This document shows positions 1-7,473 of a stretch of DNA of 33,136 nucleotides, in pieces. This DNA comes from an uncultured Oscillospiraceae bacterium (lineage in GTDB: Bacteria; Bacillota; Clostridia; Oscillospirales; Ruminococcaceae). Each line of letters begins with the position of its first letter. The first letter of the stretch is position 1. The notes beneath the pieces are model-generated. The model was not told the origin of the DNA. It saw only the letters and a list, made by a program, of their open reading frames with translations, and made no database searches. Location of the stretch: NCBI GenBank assembly GCA_949298535.1, contig CASFXA010000104.1, positions 1 to 33,136 of the forward strand, read 5' to 3'. Both the position numbers and the translations under genes were made by a program.

Positions 1-27
1 GAACAAATCTACCCCAGCAACTTCCAA
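1..27 (-). CDS. possible first codons of the next ECF transporter gene (cbiQ?), partial
   Basis: After the cbiN stop a TTG codon at 25-27 opens nine codons (MEVAGVDLF) that run off the window. In cbiMNQO operons cbiQ normally follows cbiN, so this could be the CbiQ N-terminus. A weak AAGGA lies about 15 bases upstream. A perfect small hairpin (29-43, GGACTG/CAGTCC) covers the cbiN stop. Too little sequence is visible to confirm the identity, so the call rests on gene order. Confidence 0.2.
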
Positions 28-36
28 TGGACTGTT

Positions 37-372
37 TCAGTCCTTCTGCAAAGTGGTGGCCCCATCATCCTTCTTATACTTCTTCCGGGCCACCAGATAG
101 CCGAAGGCGAAGGAAATGATTCCCACGCCGATTCCCGTCTGGACGCAGAAGATGAGGCTTTCGATCTCCCCCGGCAGCTCCCCGCCCAGGGCGGTTTCCA
201 GCACCGGGGTAAACCATGGCTCGTAAGGCTGACCCGTCACCTGCTCCACCATCTGGCTTCCGGCGTCATCGCTGCCGCCGAACTCCGCTCCCGGGGCCAG
301 AACAAAGGGAACCAGGATCAGCAGCACAACCACGGCCAGCAAAACAAGGGTCAGTTTCAAATTTTTACTCAT
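37..372 (-). CDS. cbiN: cobalt ECF transporter accessory subunit CbiN
   Basis: Small membrane subunit of the CbiMNQO energy-coupling-factor cobalt importer that supplies cobalt for cobalamin synthesis. The 111-residue protein has an N-terminal membrane helix (about residues 6-27), an extracytoplasmic loop with GAEFGGSDDAG, and a second helix (about 78-97) followed by a basic tail, the CbiN layout and length. The ATG at 370-372 is preferred because it starts MSKNLK one base after the cbiM stop; the in-frame ATG upstream would lie inside cbiM. It is co-transcribed with cbiM under the cobalamin riboswitch. cbiQ and cbiO would be expected beyond the window edge. Confidence 0.9.
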   Translation of the reverse strand: MSKNLKLTLVLLAVVVLLILVPFVLAPGAEFGGSDDAGSQMVEQVTGQPYEPWFTPVLETALGGELPGEIESLIFCVQTGIGVGIISFAFGYLVARKKYKKDDGATTLQKD

Positions 373-373
373 G

Positions 374-1123
374 TCAGGCTCCCTCCCGGATAAATCCAAT
401 CTCACTCAGTTCCGGCTGGGCATAGCTTTCCATACCCATGATGATGAGCACGGTCAAAATTCCTTCGATGACCGCCAAGGGCAGCTGAGTGGGGGCGAAT
501 ACCCCCAAAAAGGAGACGGCACTGGCAGCCAGCCCTCCCTCCGGAGAGGGGTAAGCCAGAGCCAGCTGCAAACTGGTGACGCAGTAGGTCAGCAGATCCC
601 CCAGGAAGGCCGCCAGAAAGACCGAAACCTTGCGGTTCACCCCACCTTTGCGGCAAAGCTGCCACACAGCCCAGGACACCACCGGCCCAGCTACTGCCAT
701 ACTGAAAGTATTGGCTCCCAGGGTGGTCAGCCCTCCATGAGCCAGCAGCAGCGCCTGGAACAGCAGCACGATCAGCCCCAGCACCGTGGCATGAAGAGGC
801 CCGAAAAGAATCGCCGCCAGACCGGTACCGGTCATATGACTGCAGCTGCCGGTGGCCGAAGGGATCTTCAGGGAAGAAATGACAAAAATGAAGGCTCCCG
901 CCATTGCCAGCAGCAGCATGCTTCTGGGCTGACGGGCCGCCGTCCGGCGGATGGCCAGCACCCCGCCCACCACAAAGGGCAGACAGAGCGCCCCCCACAA
1001 AACACAGGCGCTCCCCGGCAGGTAACCTTCCATAATATGCATCGCCCAGGCGGTCTGCGGTACGGCCAGAACGCCGGAAAGCAAGGCGGAGAGGCGCAGT
1101 AAAGTCTTTTCCCATTTGCTCAT
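374..1123 (-). CDS. cbiM: cobalt ECF transporter substrate-capture subunit CbiM
   Basis: Membrane S-component that binds Co(II) in the CbiMNQO importer. The 249-residue protein begins with a signal peptide that appears to be cleaved before MHIMEGYLP (residues 28-36). The exposed N-terminal Met-His of this motif is the known metal-binding hallmark of CbiM/NikM. Several hydrophobic segments follow, with the family stretches [11 protein letters not shown] and [12 protein letters not shown]. The ATG at 1121-1123 follows a strong AAGGAGGAG; a longer reading frame upstream lacks a ribosome site. First gene of the cobalt operon, behind a cobalamin riboswitch and a terminator hairpin, so expression should fall when cobalamin is plentiful. 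Confidence 0.95.
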   Translation of the reverse strand: MSKWEKTLLRLSALLSGVLAVPQTAWAMHIMEGYLPGSACVLWGALCLPFVVGGVLAIRRTAARQPRSMLLLAMAGAFIFVISSLKIPSATGSCSHMTGTGLAAILFGPLHATVLGLIVLLFQALLLAHGGLTTLGANTFSMAVAGPVVSWAVWQLCRKGGVNRKVSVFLAAFLGDLLTYCVTSLQLALAYPSPEGGLAASAVSFLGVFAPTQLPLAVIEGILTVLIIMGMESYAQPELSEIGFIREGA

Positions 1124-1217
1124 AAAAACTCCTCCTTCTTTTTGACCGGACCCGCCGGGAAAGGAGGAGCGCAAAACTGCCCTGCCCGCCGCAGACACCT
1201 ATCCTTTTCCTCGGAAG

Positions 1218-1256
1218 AAAAAAGAAAAAGCCCTTTCCATCCACTGAGGAAAAGGC
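1218..1256 (-). terminator. intrinsic terminator, riboswitch expression platform for cbiM
   Basis: On the minus strand GCCTTTTCC pairs with GGAAAGGGC (1248-1256 with 1230-1238, one G-U pair, nine-base loop) and is followed by TTTTTCTTTTTT. It lies between the cobalamin aptamer and the cbiM ribosome site, where a transcription-terminating expression platform belongs. Confidence 0.8.
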
Positions 1257-1344
1257 AGCACGGCGGCACGCCGGACCCAGTCCCGCTCCGCTTCATCATC
1301 CGTCCGGCGTTTTGTCCGTCTCCGTCCGGATTTTCTGCCCCTTT

Positions 1345-1535
1345 CCGGCAGTATCCATCATCAGGCAGGTCTTCCGGCTCAGAGGTCCACACCCCGGCGC
1401 GCCTTCCCATGCCGTACCGCACAGTGACATTGTTGCGCCGGAACCCCTCTTTACGGCGGCGGTCCCGCGCGGGCTTTTCACCCGCTTCCCTATTCTCCCG
1501 GCCAGCCCTGGGCCCCGGGCACCTGATAACATTTT
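1345..1535 (-). promoter_or_regulatory. cobalamin riboswitch
   Basis: Read on the minus strand, the segment has the hallmark blocks of the adenosylcobalamin aptamer in order: an early GGTGCC, AGGGAAGCGGGTGAAAAGCC, then CGGGACCGCCGCCGTAA, and the 3' B12 box GAGCCGGAAGACCTGCCTGA near 1362-1382. The order and spacing fit the Rfam cobalamin class. It controls the cobalt importer genes cbiM and cbiN, the usual logic of lowering cobalt uptake when cobalamin is abundant. Confidence 0.93.
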
Positions 1536-1544
1536 GCATCGCTT

Positions 1545-1573
1545 ATTTTAACACAAAGCGCCCCTGCTGTACA
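1545..1573 (-). promoter_or_regulatory. promoter of the riboswitch-cbiMN transcript
   Basis: Minus-strand -35 TGTACA (1568-1573), 17-base spacer, and extended -10 TGTTAAAAT with the hexamer at 1545-1550. Transcription would start just before the first aptamer block. The -35 lies inside an inverted repeat (about 1558-1583). Confidence 0.65.
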
Positions 1574-1609
1574 GGGGGCGCAGCCCTTCTCCGGCAAAGG
1601 AATCTCTCC

Positions 1610-1639
1610 TTGACAACAGGAGGAAGGGCGTTGTACTAT
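1610..1639 (+). promoter_or_regulatory. promoter of the 669-residue lipoprotein gene
   Basis: Consensus -35 TTGACA at 1610-1615, 18-base spacer, -10 TACTAT at 1634-1639. It faces away from the cbiM promoter, whose -35 is about 40 bases away, so the region is a compact divergent promoter. Confidence 0.55.
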
Positions 1640-1709
1640 AAAATTGTATTTTTATGGAGAATGGGCACAGTTTTTTTGGTCTGCTCCATATGGAATGGGA
1701 GGATGCAAA

Positions 1710-3719
1710 ATGAGAGGAATTTCACGGCCCATTGCCGCTGCCGTTGCTTTGATGATGCTATGGACCCAGTCCGGCTGCGGTCCGTCCGTGGATCCTGTCC
1801 AGACGCCGGACAGTTCCTCCTCCAGCCTCCCCATTGGCGTTTCTCTTCCCTCGAGGCAGCAGATTCCATGGGACAGCGCTATCCTGGAGCGGGAAATCGT
1901 TCAGGAGCAGCTGGAGCAGCACGGATTGACCATCCCGGAGGGCAGCTATCCCCTTTTATCCGGGGGCGTCATTCTTCCGCAGGAAGACAGCACAGGGAAG
2001 ATTCAGATAAGCGCCGCTGTGTACCACTGTGCCTCCTTCACCGGGGATTCCGCCGGGCCGGACCGGCTGCTGTTGCTATATGGATGGTTTCAGACCACCG
2101 ATGACGAATCGGACTCTTTTTCTGAGCAGGTCGCCTTATTCCCTTACCGGGAACAGGAAGACGGATTGGGAAACTACAGCACAGGAAAAATCCAATTCTC
2201 CTCTGACTGGCGCAGCGGCGTGCTGCTGCGGGGGGAAAATGGCGGACGATGCTTGGCTGCCTCTCCCCGCACCGGAGAACTGCTGCCGCTGGAAGGGCTG
2301 GCAGAGGACCAAACCTTCTTTTTGTGGGACATTCTCCCAGCGTTCCCTGACCAGCAGCTGTTGTTATCGGAACCAGAGGATGGAGAACAATATCAGTGTG
2401 CCCTTTATCATCAAGGGGACCATACCATTCTTCCCTTGGAAAATGTCCCTGAAGGACTTCCGGAACCTCAGGGGGTGGATCAGCGGATGCTGGCTTTGTT
2501 CACTTCCACTGGCGGTCTGTCGCTCTACGATCTGGAAAGCAGCACCCCCGGCGTACCTATAGGTCTGTCCTCCATTGCGGATGTTCAGGAAGGCGCATCC
2601 CCCTGGTTTTTGTCGCCCATGGCGGTGGATTCCCAGCGACCAGGCAGTTTTGCTGTCTTTTTCTGTCTGCTCACCGAGGAAGAAAAGGCTCTGTTTCCAG
2701 AGGAGATCCCGGATGACCTGACCTGGCACGTGGCCTGGATGGATGGAGAAAGCGGGACCGTCAAACAAGCAGATACCGGGCTGGCTGTACAAGGAGCACA
2801 GCTGGGGGCATCAGGGGAGGAAAGCATTATTCGCCTCCGGGACGGGATCCTGTCCTTTGACTATTATGGTCCCATAACCGGTATGGGCGACCTACGGGAA
2901 TATCAGATGGATTTGGACGCAGAAGAACCTGTTGCCGATATTAAAGACCCGGAATATTACAGTCTGGATTTTTATGAGGATGAAACTGTTTTGGAACAGC
3001 TCTATGGAATGGGCTACACTGCCTATCTGCTGGATGTCTGCGAACGAAACCGCTGCATCCTGGATCAACTCCTTTATCCGGAAGTCAGCCAGGTGATCGA
3101 CCAAAATGCCAACGGTCAGCGGCTTTACCTGTCAGACATCAGCAGAATTTCCAGCTCCTATCTCGCCCTGGTAGTGGCAGATAATCCCTCCAGCGGACAG
3201 CTCTATGGCGTGCTTCCAATGTTCGCTTACGGGGACAACAGGGAATCTATAGGACTGATTGGAACGGATCGATTGTTTGCTGTTTCCCAGTCCGGCGCCT
3301 CCCTGTTTCGTCTGGATACGCCGCCGGAAGAATACGCCTCCGGGGAGCGCAGCGGCCTGTCAATTCCGGAAGAGGAAGTGTTTCGTTTCCTTTGCGCTTT
3401 TTCCATCCCTTCCCAGCAGTGGCTGGTGGAATTCTATTACACCGCCCCTCCCAGCGTAATTTACAGCGAAGAACATCACGACGACGGGCATTACTATTGT
3501 ATCGCCATCTACAACTGGGAGGGCGAACTGCTTCATCATTTCCAAACGGTGGTTCCTCTTTCTTTTGGCGGAGAGCGTGGAACAGTCTCCATTCCACAAA
3601 ATGTCTCTTTTGCCTCTGATGGATGTCTCTCTTTTACATTGGAAACAGAGAATGGCGAGGGGCCGCTTTACTGGTTCCTGGAGCTGGAACAAGAGGAACA
3701 GACAGGGGAAAGCGAATAA
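1710..3719 (+). CDS. unknown large secreted lipoprotein
   Basis: I do not recognise a family. The 669-residue protein starts with a lipoprotein signal peptide: a basic MRGISR start, a short hydrophobic core, and a lipobox ending TQSGC (Cys23), followed by a Ser-rich tether. The mature part is acidic and apparently beta-rich, with many short aromatic and Gly strands, as in beta-propeller-like surface proteins, but no clear repeat unit is visible. The ATG at 1710 has GGGAGGA seven bases upstream and starts exactly at the signal peptide; the longer frame from 1644 adds residues incompatible with a signal peptide. Monocistronic, convergent with glpP. It could be a sensor or binding lipoprotein, but its function is unknown. 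Confidence 0.85.
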   Translation: MRGISRPIAAAVALMMLWTQSGCGPSVDPVQTPDSSSSSLPIGVSLPSRQQIPWDSAILEREIVQEQLEQHGLTIPEGSYPLLSGGVILPQEDSTGKIQISAAVYHCASFTGDSAGPDRLLLLYGWFQTTDDESDSFSEQVALFPYREQEDGLGNYSTGKIQFSSDWRSGVLLRGENGGRCLAASPRTGELLPLEGLAEDQTFFLWDILPAFPDQQLLLSEPEDGEQYQCALYHQGDHTILPLENVPEGLPEPQGVDQRMLALFTSTGGLSLYDLESSTPGVPIGLSSIADVQEGASPWFLSPMAVDSQRPGSFAVFFCLLTEEEKALFPEEIPDDLTWHVAWMDGESGTVKQADTGLAVQGAQLGASGEESIIRLRDGILSFDYYGPITGMGDLREYQMDLDAEEPVADIKDPEYYSLDFYEDETVLEQLYGMGYTAYLLDVCERNRCILDQLLYPEVSQVIDQNANGQRLYLSDISRISSSYLALVVADNPSSGQLYGVLPMFAYGDNRESIGLIGTDRLFAVSQSGASLFRLDTPPEEYASGERSGLSIPEEEVFRFLCAFSIPSQQWLVEFYYTAPPSVIYSEEHHDDGHYYCIAIYNWEGELLHHFQTVVPLSFGGERGTVSIPQNVSFASDGCLSFTLETENGEGPLYWFLELEQEEQTGESE

Positions 3720-3860
3720 TATTCCGGCTGTAGGGCGGCAAACGGATGTCCACATCTCATCGCCCAATGTTCAGGCTTTCTCCGATGCTGAGGATGTAAA
3801 AAATACTTTTCCCCTCAGCACGTCTCCAAAAGACCTTTTCTACGTTTCCCCCTTCAAAAA

Positions 3861-3896
3861 CAGGGCCGTTTCGGAAATTGATCCGAAACGGCCCTG
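3861..3896 (-). terminator. terminator of glpP
   Basis: Perfect 14-base stem (CAGGGCCGTTTCGG with its complement, eight-base loop). On the minus strand it is followed by TTTTT, so it terminates the glpP transcript. It sits in the convergent gap with the lipoprotein gene and may also slow that transcript, though no T run follows on the plus side. The rest of 3720-3860 holds nothing I recognise. Confidence 0.85.
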
Positions 3897-3937
3897 TTGA
3901 TTGCTCCGGCAACAGAAAAGCTGCTGTTTCCCGGAGC

Positions 3938-4510
3938 TTATAAATTCCAAACGCTCTGATTGGTGGAAGACACCCCCATAGCCCCTGCCTGAAGGGCCAG
4001 CATGATGTCCTCCTTGTCGGTAATCAATCCCCCCGCAATTACAGGGATCTTGCAATAATCGGTAATTTTGCGGATAATTTTGGGCATGGCAGCGGGAAGA
4101 ATTTCGATCATGTCCGCTTTCCCGGTTTCAATATATTTTCGGCAGTTTTCCATGGCGATGGAATCGATGAGAAAAAACCGCTGCACCGTCATCAATCCCT
4201 GCTCCCGGGCAAATTTTACAATAACCGGTTTGGTGCTGATGATGCCGTCTGCCCGGGTATTGTGGCGGACAAAGGTGACTGAAATTTCCTTGCTGGCCAG
4301 CCCATCGATCAGATCCAGATGCACCATCACAATCTTCCCCGCATCCTTGAGCTTCCCCACCAGCTGCGCCACGTTGCAAATATTTCCGTACAGCAAAAAC
4401 ACCATTCTGCAATCGGTCTGTAACGCTACCTCCAGCCCCTGATCGTCCTTGACTGCCGCGATAATGGGGGATTCTTCCAGCAGCTGGGCCACCTGTTCCC
4501 TATGTTCCAA
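3938..4510 (-). CDS. glpP: glycerol-3-phosphate-responsive antiterminator GlpP
   Basis: GlpP-family protein of 190 residues, the usual length. In Bacillus, GlpP with glycerol-3-phosphate binds leader RNA of glp operons and prevents termination. Family features visible along the TIM-barrel-like chain: SPIIAAVKD near the N-terminus, MVHLDLIDGL, GIISTKP, QRFFLIDS, EILPA and PVIAGGLI near the C-terminus. The start is TTG (4508-4510), directly after an in-frame TAG, so no earlier start is possible; GGTGAG is a weak ribosome site six bases upstream. No glpF, glpK or glpD gene is in the window, so its targets must lie elsewhere. Confidence 0.9.
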   Translation of the reverse strand: MEHREQVAQLLEESPIIAAVKDDQGLEVALQTDCRMVFLLYGNICNVAQLVGKLKDAGKIVMVHLDLIDGLASKEISVTFVRHNTRADGIISTKPVIVKFAREQGLMTVQRFFLIDSIAMENCRKYIETGKADMIEILPAAMPKIIRKITDYCKIPVIAGGLITDKEDIMLALQAGAMGVSSTNQSVWNL

Positions 4511-4694
4511 CTAAGCTCACCGTCCATTCCGCCGCCTGGGGCGGCTGTAGTTGATTTTCCCCCTTAATGATAACAGCAAGAGTCGTGGATGTCAAACAAA
4601 ATATCCATCCCTATTCAGACACCTTTCACAAAAAATTTTTTCTCCTTTCAGTGGACTCTCCCGGCGGGAAAAAGAAAAAACTTTCGTTTGCCCG

Positions 4695-4724
4695 TTGTCT
4701 TTTTTCGTCGAAATATGGTAGAAT
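4695..4724 (+). promoter_or_regulatory. promoter of the small membrane protein gene
   Basis: -35 TTGTCT (4695-4700), 18-base spacer, -10 TAGAAT (4719-4724) preceded by TG as an extended -10. The coding start is about 50 bases further on. Confidence 0.55.
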
Positions 4725-4776
4725 AGGAACGATATGTTTCACCATTTTTCTACAGTGGGAAAGGAGTACCCTGTAC

Positions 4777-5223
4777 ATGACCGGGCAGACCACAAAAAAT
4801 TCATCCCCATCCTTCCCCCAGAAGGCCCGCCATCTGCTGCATCGGGCTCGCGTCCGCTTTCGCTGGCTTCGCTGGCGGGGACGCCGCCTTTGGAAGGTTC
4901 CCGGGGGATACCGCATCACTCCCGCTTTGGCCGGATCCATTATCTTCACCTTAGTGAGCTTGACAGTAACCGCCGTCAGCTGGGCGCTGGTGCGTCTGCT
5001 TCCCAACCGGGAACTGATGGATCGCCTGATCTCTGACCTTCCCCACAGTCTGCTGGAAATTTTGGGGGAGCTTCCCCGTCTGCTGGAAGAAAGTACCCCC
5101 AGCACGGAACTGGTCACCGGGGCTCTGGTTTCACAGGATGCCTATATTATTACCTATGCCTGCGGGGTCATTACCGCCTTTTCTTTTCTGCTGCTGCTCA
5201 TTGTTATCTGGCGGCGGATGTGA
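4777..5223 (+). CDS. unknown two-helix membrane protein
   Basis: I recognise no family. The 148-residue protein has a strongly basic N-terminal third rich in Arg and Trp (residues about 20-48), a first membrane helix near residues 53-75, a middle acidic segment rich in Leu and Pro (about 84-115), and a second helix near 124-144 that ends RRM. By the positive-inside rule both ends would be cytoplasmic. The ATG at 4777 has AAGGAG ten bases upstream and follows its own promoter. Single gene between glpP (divergent) and xth (convergent). It might be a scaffold or septum-type small protein, but nothing in the sequence decides this. Confidence 0.7.
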   Translation: MTGQTTKNSSPSFPQKARHLLHRARVRFRWLRWRGRRLWKVPGGYRITPALAGSIIFTLVSLTVTAVSWALVRLLPNRELMDRLISDLPHSLLEILGELPRLLEESTPSTELVTGALVSQDAYIITYACGVITAFSFLLLLIVIWRRM

Positions 5224-5236
5224 GCGTTCATAAAAG

Positions 5237-5310
5237 CCTCCCACCAGGCTGATGGAATCCGGACGGAATCTTTTCCTCTGAATCCATTTTCAGCCAGAGG
5301 GAGGTCTTTT
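5237..5310. terminator. bidirectional terminator between convergent genes
   Basis: CCTCCC...GGCTG pairs with CAGCC...GGGAGG around a long loop, with TCTTTTG after it on the plus strand and CTTTTATG on the minus strand. It serves the small membrane protein gene and xth. The stem has internal mismatches, so the call is moderate. Confidence 0.5.
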
Positions 5311-5336
5311 GTTTGCCATGATGGACAGATGGTTCT

Positions 5337-6092
5337 TTATTCTTCCAGCAGCAAACCCACTGGGCAGTGGTCGCTGCCCAAAACCTGCGTATAAATCAGA
5401 CTGTCCCGAACCTGGGGCATCAGGGCTTGAGAGACCAGAAAATAATCGATCCGCCATCCCGCATTATTGGCTCTGGCGTTAAACATATAGCTCCACCAGC
5501 TGTAGACGCCTGTGACGTCTGGATACAGCTTCCGGAAGGTATCGCAAAAGCCGCTGTCCAGCAGCTGGGTCATTTTGTCCCGTTCCTCCTGGGTAAAACC
5601 GGCGTTGCGGAGATTGCTTTTGGGATTTTTCAGGTCGATCTCCTGATGGGCTACGTTCATATCCCCACAGACGATGACTGGTTTACTCTGCTCCAGCTCC
5701 TTGAGATAGGCCCGAAACGCGTCCTCCCAAGCCATCCGATAGGAAAGGCGGGCCAATTCCCGCTGGGAGTTGGGGGTGTACACGGTCACAAACCAGAATT
5801 TCTCAAACTCCAAAGCGATCACCCGGCCTTCATGGTCGTGTTCCGGGATTCCCAAACCATAGCGCACCGAAAGGGGCTTGCGGCGGGTAAAAACCGCTGT
5901 GCCGGAATAGCCCTTTTTTTCAGCGCTGTACCAATACTCCTCATATCCCTCCAGCGGCAGCTCCGCCTGACCCTGCTGCATTTTGGTCTCCTGAAGAGCG
6001 AAAATATCCGCCTGTTCCTGATGGAAAAAATCCAGAAATCCCTTTCCCAGACAGGCCCGCAGGCCGTTGACATTCCATGAAATCAGTTTCAT
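5337..6092 (-). CDS. xth: exodeoxyribonuclease III (AP endonuclease, ExoA/Xth)
   Basis: DNA repair nuclease of the endonuclease/exonuclease/phosphatase fold. It cuts 5' of abasic sites and removes blocked 3' ends in base excision repair. The 251-residue length is typical of the ExoA group. Visible signatures: MKLISWNVNGLR at the N-terminus, LQETK (catalytic Glu35), the YTPNS strand, GDMNVAH (Asp-Asn pair) and the C-terminal SDHCPVG holding the catalytic Asp-His. The ATG at 6090-6092 follows AAAGGAG and gives the canonical MKLISWN start; the longer frame upstream would overlap the promoter. Next to the perR-rubrerythrin unit, so the neighbourhood mixes oxidative damage repair and peroxide defence. 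Confidence 0.96.
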   Translation of the reverse strand: MKLISWNVNGLRACLGKGFLDFFHQEQADIFALQETKMQQGQAELPLEGYEEYWYSAEKKGYSGTAVFTRRKPLSVRYGLGIPEHDHEGRVIALEFEKFWFVTVYTPNSQRELARLSYRMAWEDAFRAYLKELEQSKPVIVCGDMNVAHQEIDLKNPKSNLRNAGFTQEERDKMTQLLDSGFCDTFRKLYPDVTGVYSWWSYMFNARANNAGWRIDYFLVSQALMPQVRDSLIYTQVLGSDHCPVGLLLEE

Positions 6093-6142
6093 TCCCCTGT
6101 CTCCTTTCGCTGTGGATGTGTGGAAGGCTCTCTGCCGTCCTA

Positions 6143-6171
6143 AGGGTATCATAGTCCGGAGCAAAGCGCAA
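6143..6171 (-). promoter_or_regulatory. candidate promoter of xth
   Basis: Minus-strand -35 TTGCGC (6166-6171), 17-base spacer, and TGA-TACCCT as a poor but extended -10 (6143-6148). It is the best match in the short gap to perR. Confidence 0.35.
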
Positions 6172-6207
6172 GGGCGTGTTCGGAGAAAAAATTTTTTCCG
6201 TTTCCTC

Positions 6208-6260
6208 TTGACATTGTTGGAAGTTGTGATAAAATAAAATCAGTAATCGTTATCACTATC
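6208..6260 (+). promoter_or_regulatory. perR promoter with Fur/PerR-type operator
   Basis: -35 TTGACA (6208-6213), 16-base spacer, extended -10 TGATAAAAT (hexamer 6230-6235). Over and just after the start point lie three consecutive Fur-type hexamers GTAATC-GTTATC-ACTATC (6243-6260), and a dyad GTGATAA/TTATCAC (6226-6232 and 6250-6256). This layout fits autorepression by the Fur-family regulator encoded immediately downstream. Confidence 0.65.
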
Positions 6261-6298
6261 ATCAAAATGAATCTATCAATTACAGAGAGTGAGAGCCC

Positions 6299-6691
6299 AT
6301 GAAATATTCCAGGCAAAGGGAGCTGATCCTCCAAACGGTTCGGCAGTACCCTGTACACCCCACCGCGGACATGGTTTATGAATCCGTCCGGATGGCGGAG
6401 CCCAAAATCAGTTTGGGCACCGTGTACCGCAACCTGAATCTTCTGGCTGAAAACGGAACGCTGCAAAAGCTCAATATGCCTTTGGGCGGAGACCGCTTCG
6501 ACGGCAGGCTGGACCCCCATTCCCATATCATCTGCATCTGCTGCGGCCAGGTTTGCGATGTGGAATCCAATATTCTCAGCAGCGCGGACCAGTGGGTGGA
6601 GGAACAGACCGGATATGCCGTCACCGGCAGAACCGTCGTTTACAGCGGCCTGTGCCCCCACTGCCGGACACAGAAAAAACAGGAAGGTTAA
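6299..6691 (+). CDS. perR: Fur-family peroxide regulator, PerR type
   Basis: Metal-dependent winged-helix repressor of 130 residues. By eye against Bacillus PerR, all five regulatory-metal ligands are present (His20, Asp68, His74, His76, Asp87), as are the four structural-zinc cysteines (Cys79, Cys82, Cys119, Cys122). The HPTAD motif and SLGTVYRNL recognition helix are typical. The Asp at 68 next to the His pair supports the PerR class, in which Fe-catalysed His oxidation senses peroxide. The ATG at 6299 lies after GAGTGAGAG, an imperfect ribosome site. Rubrerythrin follows 68 bases downstream and is the expected target. A Fur-box-like operator in its promoter leaves classical Fur as the alternative. 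Confidence 0.88.
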   Translation: MKYSRQRELILQTVRQYPVHPTADMVYESVRMAEPKISLGTVYRNLNLLAENGTLQKLNMPLGGDRFDGRLDPHSHIICICCGQVCDVESNILSSADQWVEEQTGYAVTGRTVVYSGLCPHCRTQKKQEG

Positions 6692-6720
6692 AACCGTGTA
6701 AGCTGGCGCAAGCCATCACC

Positions 6721-6736
6721 TTATAAAATTTTTATT
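6721..6736 (+). promoter_or_regulatory. AT-rich candidate PerR box before rubrerythrin
   Basis: TTATAAAATTTTTATT is a partial dyad resembling the PerR box (TTATAAT-N-ATTATAA), located about 25 bases before the rubrerythrin start. The left half matches well, the right half poorly. Confidence 0.3.
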
Positions 6737-6759
6737 TCACAGAAAGAAGGAGCGTCATC

Positions 6760-7299
6760 ATGGAGTTCAAAGGTTCCAAGACTGAAGCCAATCTGGCTGC
6801 CGCGTTCGCAGGGGAGTCCCAGGCCCGCAACAAGTATACTTACTATGCTTCCAAAGCGAAAAAGGAAGGCTATGAGCAGATCGCTCAACTGTTCACCGAA
6901 ACTGCCAATAACGAGAAGGAACACGCCAAGATCTGGTTCAAACTTCTCCATGACGGTCAGATTCCTGACACCGCCACCAACCTGAAGGATGCCGCTGCCG
7001 GCGAGAACTATGAGTGGACCGATATGTACGCCACCTTCGCCAAGGAAGCCCGGGAGGAGGGCTTTGACAAAATTGCCTATCTCTTTGAGGCTGTGGGCAA
7101 GATCGAAAAGCATCATGAGGAGCGTTATCTGGCGCTGCTGAAGAACGTGGAGGAGGCTTCCGTCTTCGCCAAGGGCGAGGAAGTGGGCTGGATCTGCCTG
7201 AACTGCGGACACATCCATTTCGGAGCCACTGCCCCTGAGAAATGTCCTGTTTGCGATCATCCCCAGGCTTATTTCTGCCTGAATGTCAAGAATTACTAA
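6760..7299 (+). CDS. rbr: rubrerythrin
   Basis: Cytoplasmic NADH-linked peroxide reductase typical of anaerobes, 179 residues. The N-terminal ferritin-like four-helix domain carries the diiron ligands in [10 protein letters not shown] (Glu19), NNEKEHAK, and the third and fourth helix motifs [21 protein letters not shown]. The C-terminal rubredoxin domain has two CXXC pairs, CLNC and CPVC, with the usual GHIHFG linker. This is the classic ferritin-like then rubredoxin order. The ATG at 6760 follows AAGAAGGAG. It lies directly after perR, consistent with PerR-controlled peroxide defence. Confidence 0.97.
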   Translation: MEFKGSKTEANLAAAFAGESQARNKYTYYASKAKKEGYEQIAQLFTETANNEKEHAKIWFKLLHDGQIPDTATNLKDAAAGENYEWTDMYATFAKEAREEGFDKIAYLFEAVGKIEKHHEERYLALLKNVEEASVFAKGEEVGWICLNCGHIHFGATAPEKCPVCDHPQAYFCLNVKNY

Positions 7300-7327
7300 T
7301 TGAATAACAGCCCTCCTTCGGGAGGAT

Positions 7328-7367
7328 GCAGAAAAGGCCGGTGTCTCTGGACACCGGCCTTTTCTGC
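7328..7367 (+). terminator. terminator after rubrerythrin
   Basis: Perfect 18-base stem (arms 7328-7345 and 7350-7367, loop TCTG) with the T-run inside the 3' arm. A smaller CCTCC/GGAGG hairpin precedes it. The symmetrical sequence could act in both directions. Confidence 0.75.
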
Positions 7368-7428
7368 GGCATGAGTACCCTCCGTTCCTCAAAAAGAGGT
7401 GAGAGTCATCAGAAAACAGCTTGTAAAG

Positions 7429-7453
7429 CTCCCCCGGCCTAAGGCCGGGGGAG
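7429..7453 (-). terminator. GC-rich hairpin, probable terminator of pckG
   Basis: CTCCCCCGGCC and its complement flank a TAA loop. On the minus strand, just after pckG, the stem is followed by CTTTAC, a poor T-run. It may be a terminator or a processed mRNA end. Confidence 0.5.
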
Positions 7454-7473
7454 AGAAAGAGAAAACTTTCGCC

